A stretch of 64,000 nt of DNA from positions 1 through 64,000 of the forward strand of contig CANJNI010000013.1 of NCBI GenBank assembly GCA_947475995.1, written 5' to 3'. Below are positions 1 through 7,961 of the stretch, in pieces; position 1 is the stretch's first letter, and every line of letters begins with the position of its first letter. The DNA comes from Beijerinckiaceae bacterium. GTDB taxonomy: Bacteria; Pseudomonadota; Alphaproteobacteria; Rhizobiales; Beijerinckiaceae. The notes beneath the pieces were generated by a model that saw nothing but the letters and a program-made list of their open reading frames with translations, searched no databases and had not been told where the DNA came from. The translations under genes and the position numbers were made by a program.

Positions 1-195
1 AACCGTTCACGCGCCGCCAGCGGCTGGCATCACGATTCGCAGAAGCTCGAACATTCCATGCCGGGCGGCGGGCTGCCGGATTCGCAGCGCAAGGCGAATG
101 TGCTCGATGTCTCTGGACTGGACGACGAGGAACTGGAGACCCTTGAGCGGCTGCTGCGGAAGACGCTGGCCACGGCGGAGCAAAAGCGGATTTAG
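1..195 (+). CDS. C-terminal fragment of an unknown protein
   Basis: Frame 1 is open from the window edge to a TAG at 193-195, giving about 64 residues without an internal stop. The tail is acidic and helical (LDVSGLDDEELETLERLL), followed by a Lys/Arg end. I do not recognise the family. It lies just beyond the 3' end of the tRNA-Thr gene, where integrated elements often end, so it could belong to an island or prophage remnant, but nothing visible here proves that. The real start lies outside the window. Confidence 0.4.
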   Translation, partial: NRSRAASGWHHDSQKLEHSMPGGGLPDSQRKANVLDVSGLDDEELETLERLLRKTLATAEQKRI

Positions 196-415
196 GATGG
201 GGCGGCGTAGGGAAAGGTCCCAGCGGCTTTGCCTATGCAACATTGATGGCGGCAGGAACCCATGGTGCTTGGATGACGGCGCTACATCTGTCGCGACAAA
301 CCAGCGCCCGGCAGAAACGCTCCAATTTTTAAAAAAAATGCTTACCCACCGCTTACCGAAAGAATGGTGTGCGGGTACTTAGACTACGAAAAAATCGATA
401 AGTATCTGATTTCAT

Positions 416-490
416 TGGTGCCGGCGGAGAGGATTGAACTCCCGACCTTCGGTTTACAAAACCGCTGCACTACCGCTGTGCTACGCCGGC
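416..490 (-). tRNA. tRNA-Thr (anticodon TGT)
   Basis: The reverse complement folds as a cloverleaf. The acceptor arms GCCGGCG and CGCCGGC pair, the D-stem is GCAC/GTGC, the anticodon loop TTTGTAA carries TGT at positions 34-36, and the T-loop is TTCAATC. The discriminator A is followed by an encoded CCA (416-418). TGT reads ACA threonine codons. The top pair of the anticodon stem is a G-A mismatch; the rest pairs well. The 3' end points to the left edge of the window. Confidence 0.95.
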
Positions 491-567
491 GTTGCGGGCG
501 GAGCATATCCGTCGCGCGGGCGCAGTTTGCACAAGTCGCCCTGCTTCGCAAGCTTCGGGCATGCGGC

Positions 568-1698
568 CTACCGGATGAAATTGCCCGCCGTCAGAGCGCC
601 GCCGATGGCCGCAACGAACAGGCACAGATCATGCGCCGCCAGAACCAGCCGGTCCGGCGAACGGGCCTGGTGCAGCCATGCGGTCGCGGCCGTCGTGGTC
701 AGCGACCAGCCGACCGCAATTGCGACCAGAAGCAGCGTAAAATCCACCGCTGTGCTGGCGTAGCCGAAGACCAGCTTCGCTCCCAGAATGACCGCCAGTC
801 CGCCCAGCGCGACCATGCGGACGCCGACCCGGCGCGCCAGCGCCTCCACCACGAAGGACGGCGCATACATGGCGATCACATGCCAGGACAATGCGCCGAA
901 CACGCTCGCGGCCGCGATGCCGCAGCCGATCATGGCCGATGGGGCGGAGAGCATCAGCGCCGTCATCCCGAACCATGCGGCGCAGGCCAGTACGGTCGGC
1001 GCAAGCGCGTCGGTCAGCGCCGCCTTTCCGGCGGCGGGCGCCTGCGTCCGAAGCGGCGCGCGGCTTGACGAGGCCATCGCCAGCGTCAGCACCGCCACCT
1101 GGACCAGGGCTGCCGCCAGCACGACGCCCAGATGTGGCGATGAGGGCGTCCAGTCTTGCGCATAGGCCGCGAAGGTCGGCCCCACGACGCCCGCCAGCGC
1201 GCCCGCGCCGAACACCTGCGCGGCCGCCACGATTTTCCCGCGCGACCCCGCCCCGATGGCGGCTTCATGACGGTAGAAAAGTCCGAAGCCCTGCGCCACC
1301 CCGACCCAGAACGCCCCGAGGCAAAACGGCGCGAATGCGTGGGCGTACAGCGCCCAGGCCATCACGAAGCCGCCTGCGACCCCATGCGAGGCCCCTAGCG
1401 CGAAGGAGGCGCGGCGGCCGAAGGAATCCAGCAGCAGCGAAGCCGGAAAGGTTGCCACCGCCGCCCCGCACAGCATGGCCACATAGGGCAGCGTGGCCCA
1501 GCGCGGCTCGGGCGCGAGCAGCATTCCGGCCAGCGGCAATACGCCCAGCAGCAAGGTCTGCGACAGGACCGCCAGCGAAAATCCGACCGCCAGCAGACCC
1601 GCACCGCCGCCCTTTGCATTCTCGACCGGAACGCCCGGCGGGCAGAAGCAGGAGAGGCGTCCCGCGCGGCCCAGGGCCCCTGATGTGTCGGCGCTCAT
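568..1698 (-). CDS. ccoA: CcoA-like MFS copper importer for cbb3 oxidase
   Basis: A 376-residue multi-pass membrane protein of the major facilitator superfamily. Two short motifs stand out: M245-x3-M249 (MTALM) and H273-x3-M277 (HVIAM). CcoA of Rhodobacter capsulatus, an MFS-type copper importer needed to assemble cbb3 oxidase, carries MxxxM and HxxxM motifs. As I recall their positions there, the 28-residue spacing is the same. The gene starts 12 bases after ccoS and is the last of the minus-strand cco run, so co-expression with the oxidase is likely. Known: CcoA supplies Cu for the CcoN haem-Cu centre. Inference: this protein does the same. The first roughly 30 residues are not hydrophobic, and a later start is possible. 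Confidence 0.8.
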   Translation of the reverse strand: MSADTSGALGRAGRLSCFCPPGVPVENAKGGGAGLLAVGFSLAVLSQTLLLGVLPLAGMLLAPEPRWATLPYVAMLCGAAVATFPASLLLDSFGRRASFALGASHGVAGGFVMAWALYAHAFAPFCLGAFWVGVAQGFGLFYRHEAAIGAGSRGKIVAAAQVFGAGALAGVVGPTFAAYAQDWTPSSPHLGVVLAAALVQVAVLTLAMASSSRAPLRTQAPAAGKAALTDALAPTVLACAAWFGMTALMLSAPSAMIGCGIAAASVFGALSWHVIAMYAPSFVVEALARRVGVRMVALGGLAVILGAKLVFGYASTAVDFTLLLVAIAVGWSLTTTAATAWLHQARSPDRLVLAAHDLCLFVAAIGGALTAGNFIR

Positions 1699-1710
1699 CG
1701 CGGTCCCATC

Positions 1711-1860
1711 TCAGCGGCGGATGTCGTCGTCGGAAATGATCCGCTGCGCCGCGCCTTCAGAATCGTCGAACTGCCCGGCGCGCATCGACCACATGAAGGC
1801 CGCGAGCCCGCTGAGACCCAGGAACAGCGCGATCGGCACCAGCACAACCAGAATGTTCAT
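1711..1860 (-). CDS. ccoS: CcoS/FixS, cbb3 oxidase maturation protein
   Basis: A 49-residue protein starting MNILVVLVPIALFLGLSGLA, a single membrane helix followed by an aromatic turn (AAFMWSMRAGQFDD) and an acidic tail ending SDDDIRR. This length and the pattern of one helix plus an FxWxxxxGQFDD-like stretch are typical of CcoS (FixS), a small inner-membrane factor needed to insert haem and Cu into CcoN. The start lies three bases after the ccoI stop, as expected for the ccoGHIS order. Confidence 0.92.
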   Translation of the reverse strand: MNILVVLVPIALFLGLSGLAAFMWSMRAGQFDDSEGAAQRIISDDDIRR

Positions 1861-1863
1861 CGC

Positions 1864-4104
1864 TCATCCTTTTCCGGCCAGCGCCAGCCTGTTGGCAGGC
1901 AGGGGCTGCGTCGTCGCGTCCGGCTCTGCTTCGTTGGCCGCGCGCCTGCACCGCAAGGCGTTCAGCGTCACCAGAACCGATGACCCCGACATGGCCGCCG
2001 CTGCGATCAGCGGCGTCACAAATCCCATGACGGCCATCGGCACCGCAATCGCATTATACAGCACCGCGAGCCAAAGGTTCTGGCGCATCAGCGCGCGCGC
2101 CATGCGCGACGTGCCGACCGCCTCGACCACGGGCTGAAGCCTATCACCGAGGAACACAGCGTCGGATTGAGCCTGCGCAAGGTCCACGGCTGAAATCGGT
2201 GAAAGGGACGCATGGGCTGCGGCCAGCGCCGGCGCGTCGTTCAGGCCGTCGCCCACCATCAGCACCTTCCGGCCCCGCGCCTTGAGCGCTTCGAGCGCGG
2301 CGATCTTGTCGGCAGGCTTGAGGCCGCCCTTCCAGTCGGCAACGCCGAGCGTAGCCGCCACGGGCGCGACGGCGGACGGAAGATCGCCAGACAGGATGGA
2401 GACGCCGAGGCCGAGTTTCTTCAGGGCCGCAACGGTCTCAACGGCGTCGACCCGCAAGGCCTGCCGAATTTCGAGTTTGAAGACGTCACGGCCGTTGCGG
2501 AAGAACAGAACCGACGTGCCGGGCGTCTGCGAGTCCGCATCGCCGGTCCAGCCGCAAAAAGCGGCGCTGCCCAGACGCAACTCGGCGCCGTCGGCCTGCG
2601 CCTTCACGCCTGCTCCCGGAACCTCCTCGGCAAGATCGAAGGGCGTGCGCGCCCCGCCCGCGCGCGCGACAGCGCCCGCCAGCGGATGATGGCTCGCCAG
2701 GGCAAGCCGCGATGCAAGCTCGAGCGCGCCGTCCGGCAAGAAAGCCGCATTGACCACGCCGGGTGTCGGCAGCGTCAGCGTTCCGCTTTTGTCGAAGACC
2801 ACCCAATCCGCTTCCGCCAGCCGCTCCAGAGCTTCGGCAGAGTTGAGATAGACGCCCGCGCGGAACAGCGACCCGGACGCCACGACCTGTACGGCCGGCA
2901 CAGCCAGCGCCAGAGCGCAGGGGCAAGTGATGATCAGCACCGCAATCGCCGTGATGATCGCATCATGCAGGCTCGCGCCGTACATCAGCCAGCCGGCCAG
3001 TGTTGAAAAGGCCGTGACATGCACCATCGGCGCATAGATGCGCGCCGCCCGGTCCGCCAGCCGCCGGTAGCCGCTGCGGGCTTCGCTCGCCTTCTCGACG
3101 AGACGGCCCACTTCATCGAGCAGCGAGGACTGGCCGGCCGCAGTGACCTCCAGCGTCAGCACGCCGTCGAAATTGATCGAACCGGCAAAAAGCGCAGCGC
3201 CTTCCTGCACCGTGCGCCGCATCGTCTCGCCCGTGATGACGCTTTCGTCCACTTCCGAGCGGCCCGACACGATGCGGGCGTCGGCCGGCACGCGCTCGCC
3301 CGACCGCACCAGCACACGATCGCCGTTGCGCAGCGCCCCCACCGGAACGACGACCAGCGAACCGTCCTGCGCCAGGCGAGTGGCGCGCTCGCCTTTCAGG
3401 GCGGAGAGATTGGCGGCTGCAGCGCGCGTCTTGCGCCGCATCATCTGGTCCGACACGCGGCCCAGCAGCAGGAACAGCAAAAGCATCACGGCCGAGTCGA
3501 AATAGGCGTGCTCGGCGTGGTGCATTGTTTCGTAAATCGACATGCCGAGCGCCAGCAGGATGCCGAGTGAAATCGGCACATCCATGTTCAGGCTGCGCGC
3601 CCGCAATCCGGCAAGGGCATTTCTGAAGAACGGCTGTCCCGCATAGGCCGCAGCCGGAAGCGCGATGAGAGCCGACATCCAGTGGAAGAAATCGCGTGTC
3701 GGGCCGTCCATGTCGGCGCCGTGGCCGGACCAGACTGACACCGACAGGAGCATGATATTCATGGATGCGAAACCGGCGACCGCCAGACATTTCAGCAGCC
3801 ACTTCATGTGAGCGGCTTCACTCGCCTCCGCGCGCTCGACCTCGAACGGGAAAGCCCCGTAGCCGATCCGCGCCAGTTCATCGATGAGCAGATCCGGCGA
3901 CGTTTCCGCCTCGCGCCACGCGAGCGTGAGGCGGCGGCTTGTGAGATTGAGCCGCGCGCGCTCGACGCCCCTGAGCGGCTTCAGGGTTCCTTCGATTTCG
4001 TCCAGGCAGGCCGCACAATCGATACCGTCGATCGCAAGATCGATCTCGCACACGCCCTCGCCGGTGCGGCGGCTCCAGTGGGCATAGTCGACTGTATCAG
4101 TCAT
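1864..4104 (-). CDS. ccoI: CcoI/FixI copper-transporting P1B-type ATPase
   Basis: 746 residues. Domains in order: an N-terminal heavy-metal-associated domain with C30-A-A-C33; membrane helices; the actuator loop with TGE; the transmembrane metal site ITCPCALALAVP (CPC); the phosphorylation site FDKSGTLT; the SHHPLA motif; and the hinge GDGLNDAPAL. FixI/CcoI exports Cu(I) across the inner membrane for the cbb3 oxidase. The P-type signature is normally DKTGT and here reads DKSGT; the phosphorylated Asp is kept, so this is a mild change. The stop is three bases before ccoS and the start six bases after ccoH. Confidence 0.95.
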   Translation of the reverse strand: MTDTVDYAHWSRRTGEGVCEIDLAIDGIDCAACLDEIEGTLKPLRGVERARLNLTSRRLTLAWREAETSPDLLIDELARIGYGAFPFEVERAEASEAAHMKWLLKCLAVAGFASMNIMLLSVSVWSGHGADMDGPTRDFFHWMSALIALPAAAYAGQPFFRNALAGLRARSLNMDVPISLGILLALGMSIYETMHHAEHAYFDSAVMLLLFLLLGRVSDQMMRRKTRAAAANLSALKGERATRLAQDGSLVVVPVGALRNGDRVLVRSGERVPADARIVSGRSEVDESVITGETMRRTVQEGAALFAGSINFDGVLTLEVTAAGQSSLLDEVGRLVEKASEARSGYRRLADRAARIYAPMVHVTAFSTLAGWLMYGASLHDAIITAIAVLIITCPCALALAVPAVQVVASGSLFRAGVYLNSAEALERLAEADWVVFDKSGTLTLPTPGVVNAAFLPDGALELASRLALASHHPLAGAVARAGGARTPFDLAEEVPGAGVKAQADGAELRLGSAAFCGWTGDADSQTPGTSVLFFRNGRDVFKLEIRQALRVDAVETVAALKKLGLGVSILSGDLPSAVAPVAATLGVADWKGGLKPADKIAALEALKARGRKVLMVGDGLNDAPALAAAHASLSPISAVDLAQAQSDAVFLGDRLQPVVEAVGTSRMARALMRQNLWLAVLYNAIAVPMAVMGFVTPLIAAAAMSGSSVLVTLNALRCRRAANEAEPDATTQPLPANRLALAGKG

Positions 4105-4110
4105 CGCATT

Positions 4111-4632
4111 CTACCGCGCGCTGTCCTCGACCACGATACGGTTGCGGGAGACAAAGAGAATCTCGCCTCTGCGCTGCAGCTCCGTCACGGCTTCCCACTG
4201 GCCGGGCGATATATCGGCGCGGCCGCGATAAAGACCGGGGCCGACTTCCCGCAATTCGATGGTCTGGTCGCGGCGGCCATCCATCGGATGTTCGAGCCGC
4301 ACCACGGCTTCCACCGACGAGGAAGGCGCGCCGAGTGAATCGCGCTGGGTGACGCTGACCTCTGACACGCCCGGACCGACGCGGCGGAACGACAGATCCA
4401 CCTTCCACCGGAGTTCGTCCTGAACGCGCTCGGCGGCGATCTGGCGGTTATAGTTCAGCCCCGCCGTATAGGCGTTCTTTGTCTCAAGTCCGCTGAACGT
4501 CTGGATCGCGAAGTGCAGCAGCATGCCATTCGCAAAAATGATCGTGCCGAAAAAGGCAAGCACGAACAGCAGAACCATCCTGCCCGTGAGCGGCCTTCCT
4601 TCATTCATCGTAGCACCGGATATGCGGGACAT
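4111..4632 (-). CDS. ccoH: CcoH/FixH, cbb3 oxidase assembly protein
   Basis: 173 residues with one N-terminal membrane helix (residues ~19-41, MVLLFVLAFFGTIIFANGML) and the conserved stretch GLETKNAYTAGLNYN that marks FixH, followed by a soluble periplasmic beta-rich domain. CcoH associates with the cbb3 complex and is needed for its assembly or stability. The start at 4632 is supported by CAGGAG just upstream. An internal Met (residue 9, MNEGRPL) is an alternative. It sits between ccoG and ccoI. Confidence 0.93.
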   Translation of the reverse strand: MSRISGATMNEGRPLTGRMVLLFVLAFFGTIIFANGMLLHFAIQTFSGLETKNAYTAGLNYNRQIAAERVQDELRWKVDLSFRRVGPGVSEVSVTQRDSLGAPSSSVEAVVRLEHPMDGRRDQTIELREVGPGLYRGRADISPGQWEAVTELQRRGEILFVSRNRIVVEDSAR

Positions 4633-4647
4633 GGCTTGCTCCTGATC

Positions 4648-6135
4648 CTAATCGTGCTTTTCGTCGGAAGAGATGAAATGGTCTTTCGCAACGGCGCTTT
4701 CGCCGCCCGCAAGATCTTTCAGGATGAACCGGATGTCCTGCGAGCGCGGCGGGTGTGAATCCGCTGCGATCGAAACGAGGATGCGCGACTCCAGCGTCTG
4801 GTCTGGACCGACCTTGATCACCGGCCAACCGTCCGGGCCCTTCTGGGCTCCGACAACCTCCAGATGCGCCGCATCAAACCGGTCGAGGCGGATCGAGAAT
4901 TCACGCGCGCCGCCGTACTTGTTCGCGACACGCAATGTATAGGCGTTGCGGATCGAACCGTCGGACAGGCGCACGAAAAGCGGATTGCGATCGTGCAGGA
5001 TCGAAAGGCTGATCGAACTGCGAGTCACCAGCGCGTAAAGCATCACCACGCCGATGACGGCGATCAGCCCCGCATAGAGGATCGTGCGGGCACGAACCAT
5101 TTTCACGGGCAGCTCGGGCTTGCATTCCTGGCGGCGCTTCACGATGATGTCGGTGTCGTAACCTATGAGCCCCGTCGGCCGACCGATCTTGGTCATCACG
5201 CTGTCGCAGGCGTCAATGCAAAGGCCGCACTGGATGCAGTCGATCTGCAGGCCGTCGCGAATATCGACGCCGGTCGGGCAGACATTGAAGCACTGGTTGC
5301 AATCGACGCAATCGCCGGCGGGCTTTCCGGCCGTGCGCAGCACCGCAGCTTTCTTCACGGAGCCGCGCGGCTCGCCGCGATCATAACGATAGGTGACGTT
5401 CAGGGCCCACTCGTCCGTAAGCGCCGCCTGAATGCGCGGCCACGGACACATATAGGTGCAGACCTGCTCGCGCATGTGCCCGGCAAAAAAGTAGGTCGTC
5501 ACCGTGAGAATGAGGATCCACAGATAAGCCGTGAAGGGCGCGCTGAAAGTGGCGAGTTCATAAACCAGCGTCGGCGCATCGGTGAAATAGAGCACCCAGG
5601 CGCCGCCCGTCCACCAGGCGATCATCAGCCAGCCCCAGTGCTTCAGGGTGGCCCGCGCGAAACTCTCCAGATTCCAGGGCTTGTCGGCGTTCTGCATCCG
5701 CTCGCGGCGGTCGCCTTCCGTCAGGCGTTCGATCCACAGGAACAGATCGGTCCAGACCGTCTGCGGGCACAGATAGCCGCACCACAGACGGCCGGCGACC
5801 GCGTTCATCAGGAACAGGGTCAGCGCCGCGATGATCAGCAGACCGGTGAGATAATAGAATTCCTGCGGCCAGATTTCGATGAAGAAGAAATAGAAGCGCC
5901 GATGTTCCAGATCGACCAGCACCGCCTGCGAGGGCGCATCGAGGCCGCGGTCCCAGCGCGCGAAAGGCAGAAAGTAATAGACCCCAAGGGTCAGAAACAG
6001 GATCGCCCACTTGATGTTGCGAAACCGGCCCGCGACGTTTTGCGGATAAATTTTCTGCCGGGGCGCATAGAGCGGGGTTTCCACCCCGCTCTGCTCCAGA
6101 GCTGCTTCGCGCGCCTGGATTTGCTTGACGCTCAT
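4648..6135 (-). CDS. ccoG: CcoG/FixG, polyferredoxin-type assembly factor
   Basis: 495 residues. Several membrane helices in the first half are followed by a double ferredoxin-like region, CVDCNQCFNVCPTG and CIQCGLCIDAC, then another helix and a C-terminal Ig-like periplasmic domain (DUF3483/FixG_C type). CcoG is a membrane iron-sulfur protein needed for cbb3 maturation, reported to act as a Cu(II) reductase in the copper delivery chain. A further Cys-containing stretch (MREQVCTYMCPWPRIQ) is conserved in the family. It is the first gene of the ccoGHIS group, starting 36 bases after the ccoP stop. Confidence 0.95.
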   Translation of the reverse strand: MSVKQIQAREAALEQSGVETPLYAPRQKIYPQNVAGRFRNIKWAILFLTLGVYYFLPFARWDRGLDAPSQAVLVDLEHRRFYFFFIEIWPQEFYYLTGLLIIAALTLFLMNAVAGRLWCGYLCPQTVWTDLFLWIERLTEGDRRERMQNADKPWNLESFARATLKHWGWLMIAWWTGGAWVLYFTDAPTLVYELATFSAPFTAYLWILILTVTTYFFAGHMREQVCTYMCPWPRIQAALTDEWALNVTYRYDRGEPRGSVKKAAVLRTAGKPAGDCVDCNQCFNVCPTGVDIRDGLQIDCIQCGLCIDACDSVMTKIGRPTGLIGYDTDIIVKRRQECKPELPVKMVRARTILYAGLIAVIGVVMLYALVTRSSISLSILHDRNPLFVRLSDGSIRNAYTLRVANKYGGAREFSIRLDRFDAAHLEVVGAQKGPDGWPVIKVGPDQTLESRILVSIAADSHPPRSQDIRFILKDLAGGESAVAKDHFISSDEKHD

Positions 6136-6171
6136 GTCGTCACACTTTCTGCATGCATTCCGAGGTGGCGG

Positions 6172-7056
6172 CTACTTGCCGCCACCCAACGTGTGTACAT
6201 AAACGGTCAGCGCCTTGATGGTAGTATCGTCGAGGCGATCCACCCATGCAGGCATCACATTGCCGCGTCCGTTCGTGAGGCCTTCGACGATCGTCGCCTT
6301 GTCGCTGCTCCACAGCCAGATCTTGTCGGTCAGGTTGGGAGCGCCTGTCTCGACATTGCCCTTCCCGTCGGAGCCGTGACACGCCGCGCAATTCTCCTCG
6401 AAGATCTTTGCGCCGGCGGCCTTGTCAAAGCTCGCTTCGGTGGAGAGGCCGGAGAGCGAGCGCACAAAATCCGCAACTTGCGAGACTTCGGCGCTCTTCA
6501 GGATGCCGTCGCGGCCGAAAGCCGGCATCGAGCCTTCACGCCCCTTTGGATGACCGGAGCGAATCCCGAAGGCGATTGTCTGCTGGATGTCTTCGGCCTT
6601 GCCGCCCCACAGCCAGTCGTCGTCGTTGAGATTCGCGAAGCCCTTCGAGCCGCCGCCGCCGGCGCCGTGGCACGGAGCGCAATTGTCGCCGAAGGCCGCC
6701 TTGCCTTGCGCGCGCGCAAAGGTCAGCAGTTTCGGGTCCCTTTCAATATCGGCCAGCGATGCGCCGCCGAGCGCCGACACCATCGGACCGCGCAGCGCCT
6801 TCAGCGCGTTGAGTTCCGACGCCACATCGCCGCGCGACGACCAGCCGAACATGCCCTGCGTGAAGGACGAGATCATCGGAATGGCCGGATAGACGAACAC
6901 ATATCCGACCGACCAGACGATCGTGGCGTAGAGGATGACCAGCCACCACCGCGGCAGCGGCGTGTTGAGTTCCTGAATGCCGTCCCATTCATGGCCGGTT
7001 GTGGCTGTCCCGGTGTGGGAGTCCACCATTTTGACGTTTGGATTCGTGCTGGACAT
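6172..7056 (-). CDS. ccoP: CcoP/FixP, dihaem cytochrome c subunit of cbb3 oxidase
   Basis: 294 residues with one N-terminal membrane anchor (residues ~36-58) and two c-type haem sites, CAPCH and CAACH. Each is followed by the distal Met of a class I cytochrome fold (SMPAFG and NVMPAW). CcoP carries electrons from the bc1 complex or soluble cytochrome c to CcoO and CcoN. It follows ccoQ after six bases, in the standard ccoNOQP order. Confidence 0.97.
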   Translation of the reverse strand: MSSTNPNVKMVDSHTGTATTGHEWDGIQELNTPLPRWWLVILYATIVWSVGYVFVYPAIPMISSFTQGMFGWSSRGDVASELNALKALRGPMVSALGGASLADIERDPKLLTFARAQGKAAFGDNCAPCHGAGGGGSKGFANLNDDDWLWGGKAEDIQQTIAFGIRSGHPKGREGSMPAFGRDGILKSAEVSQVADFVRSLSGLSTEASFDKAAGAKIFEENCAACHGSDGKGNVETGAPNLTDKIWLWSSDKATIVEGLTNGRGNVMPAWVDRLDDTTIKALTVYVHTLGGGK

Positions 7057-7061
7057 TGTTT

Positions 7062-7211
7062 TCAGTCCTCTCTCAACGGGAGGTTGGCGGCCTCATCGAA
7101 GCTGTTCTTGGACGCCGGCCACATCGCATACAAAACGATGAGGCTGAACGTGGCGACCATGCCGATCAGGCTCCACACTTTTGCACTGTAGAAAAAAGTT
7201 GCGAGATCCAT
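7062..7211 (-). CDS. ccoQ: CcoQ/FixQ, small cbb3 oxidase subunit
   Basis: 49 residues, MDLATFFYSAKVWSLIGMVA and onward, with one membrane helix and the conserved tail FDEAANLPL. The frame is open further upstream, but ATG 7211 is preceded by a good GAGGAG and gives the family length. CcoQ stabilises the interaction of CcoP with the CcoNO core. It lies between ccoO and ccoP. Confidence 0.93.
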   Translation of the reverse strand: MDLATFFYSAKVWSLIGMVATFSLIVLYAMWPASKNSFDEAANLPLRED

Positions 7212-7221
7212 GGCGAACTCC

Positions 7222-7950
7222 TCAGCGCAGGTTGGCCTTGTCGTCATAGATCTTGAAGTCGACCAGCGTGCCGAGCATCTGAAGATACGCGATCAGCGCA
7301 TCCGCTTCCGTCACGGCGCCCGGACGACCATCAAAATTACGCGCGATGACTTTAGGATAGCGCGCGGCCAGATCGCCCGGATCTTCATCCGAGGCCTGCG
7401 CCTTCGCGTCCGCAGCCGCCTTCGTGATCATGTCGGCCGTATAGGGCGTGCCCTCGAGAGCCAGGACGTTCATGTCCTCGCCGAGATGCGACACATCCAG
7501 TTCGGTCTTCGCAAGCCACGGATAGGACGGCATGATCGATCCGGGAACGAGCGAGCGCGGATCCGCCAGATGCTGGCGATGCCATTCGTCCGAATATTTT
7601 GCCCCGACGCGGGCAAGGTCCGGCCCGTTGCGCTTGGAACCCCACTGGAAGGGGTGATCGTACATACTTTCCGCAGCGAGCGAGTAATGACCGTAGCGCT
7701 CCACTTCATCGCGCAGCGAACGGATCATCTGCGAATGGCAGGTGTAGCAACCTTCCCGCACATAGATGTTGCGGCCTGCCAGTTCGAGCGGCGTGTAGGG
7801 CCGCAGGCCCTCCACCTTTTCAATGGTGCTCTTCAGATAGAAGAGAGGGAGAATTTCGACGAGACCGCCGATCGAGATCATCACCAGAACGCCGATGATG
7901 AGGATGATCGAGTTCTTTTCGAAGATCGCGTGCTTTTGCCAGAGTGACAT
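7222..7950 (-). CDS. ccoO: CcoO/FixO, monohaem cytochrome c subunit of cbb3 oxidase
   Basis: 242 residues with an N-terminal membrane helix ([20 protein letters not shown]), one haem c motif ([14 protein letters not shown]) and a distal Met in GSIMPSYPW. The partner sequences [14 protein letters not shown] and [16 protein letters not shown] are family hallmarks. CcoO is the first electron acceptor next to the catalytic subunit. It starts 11 bases after the ccoN stop, so the two are co-transcribed. Confidence 0.97.
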   Translation of the reverse strand: MSLWQKHAIFEKNSIILIIGVLVMISIGGLVEILPLFYLKSTIEKVEGLRPYTPLELAGRNIYVREGCYTCHSQMIRSLRDEVERYGHYSLAAESMYDHPFQWGSKRNGPDLARVGAKYSDEWHRQHLADPRSLVPGSIMPSYPWLAKTELDVSHLGEDMNVLALEGTPYTADMITKAAADAKAQASDEDPGDLAARYPKVIARNFDGRPGAVTEADALIAYLQMLGTLVDFKIYDDKANLR

Positions 7951-7961
7951 TGCCTGTCTCC

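Noticed and set aside
364-1068. Open frame containing RIELPTFGLQNRCTTAVLRR
   Set aside because: It is read from the antisense of the tRNA-Thr gene; this peptide is a well-known artefact of tRNA regions, and the rest lies antisense to the ccoA-like gene.
4864-7191. 775-residue plus-strand frame
   Set aside because: It is antisense to ccoG and ccoP, has no family motifs, and reflects the high GC codon bias.
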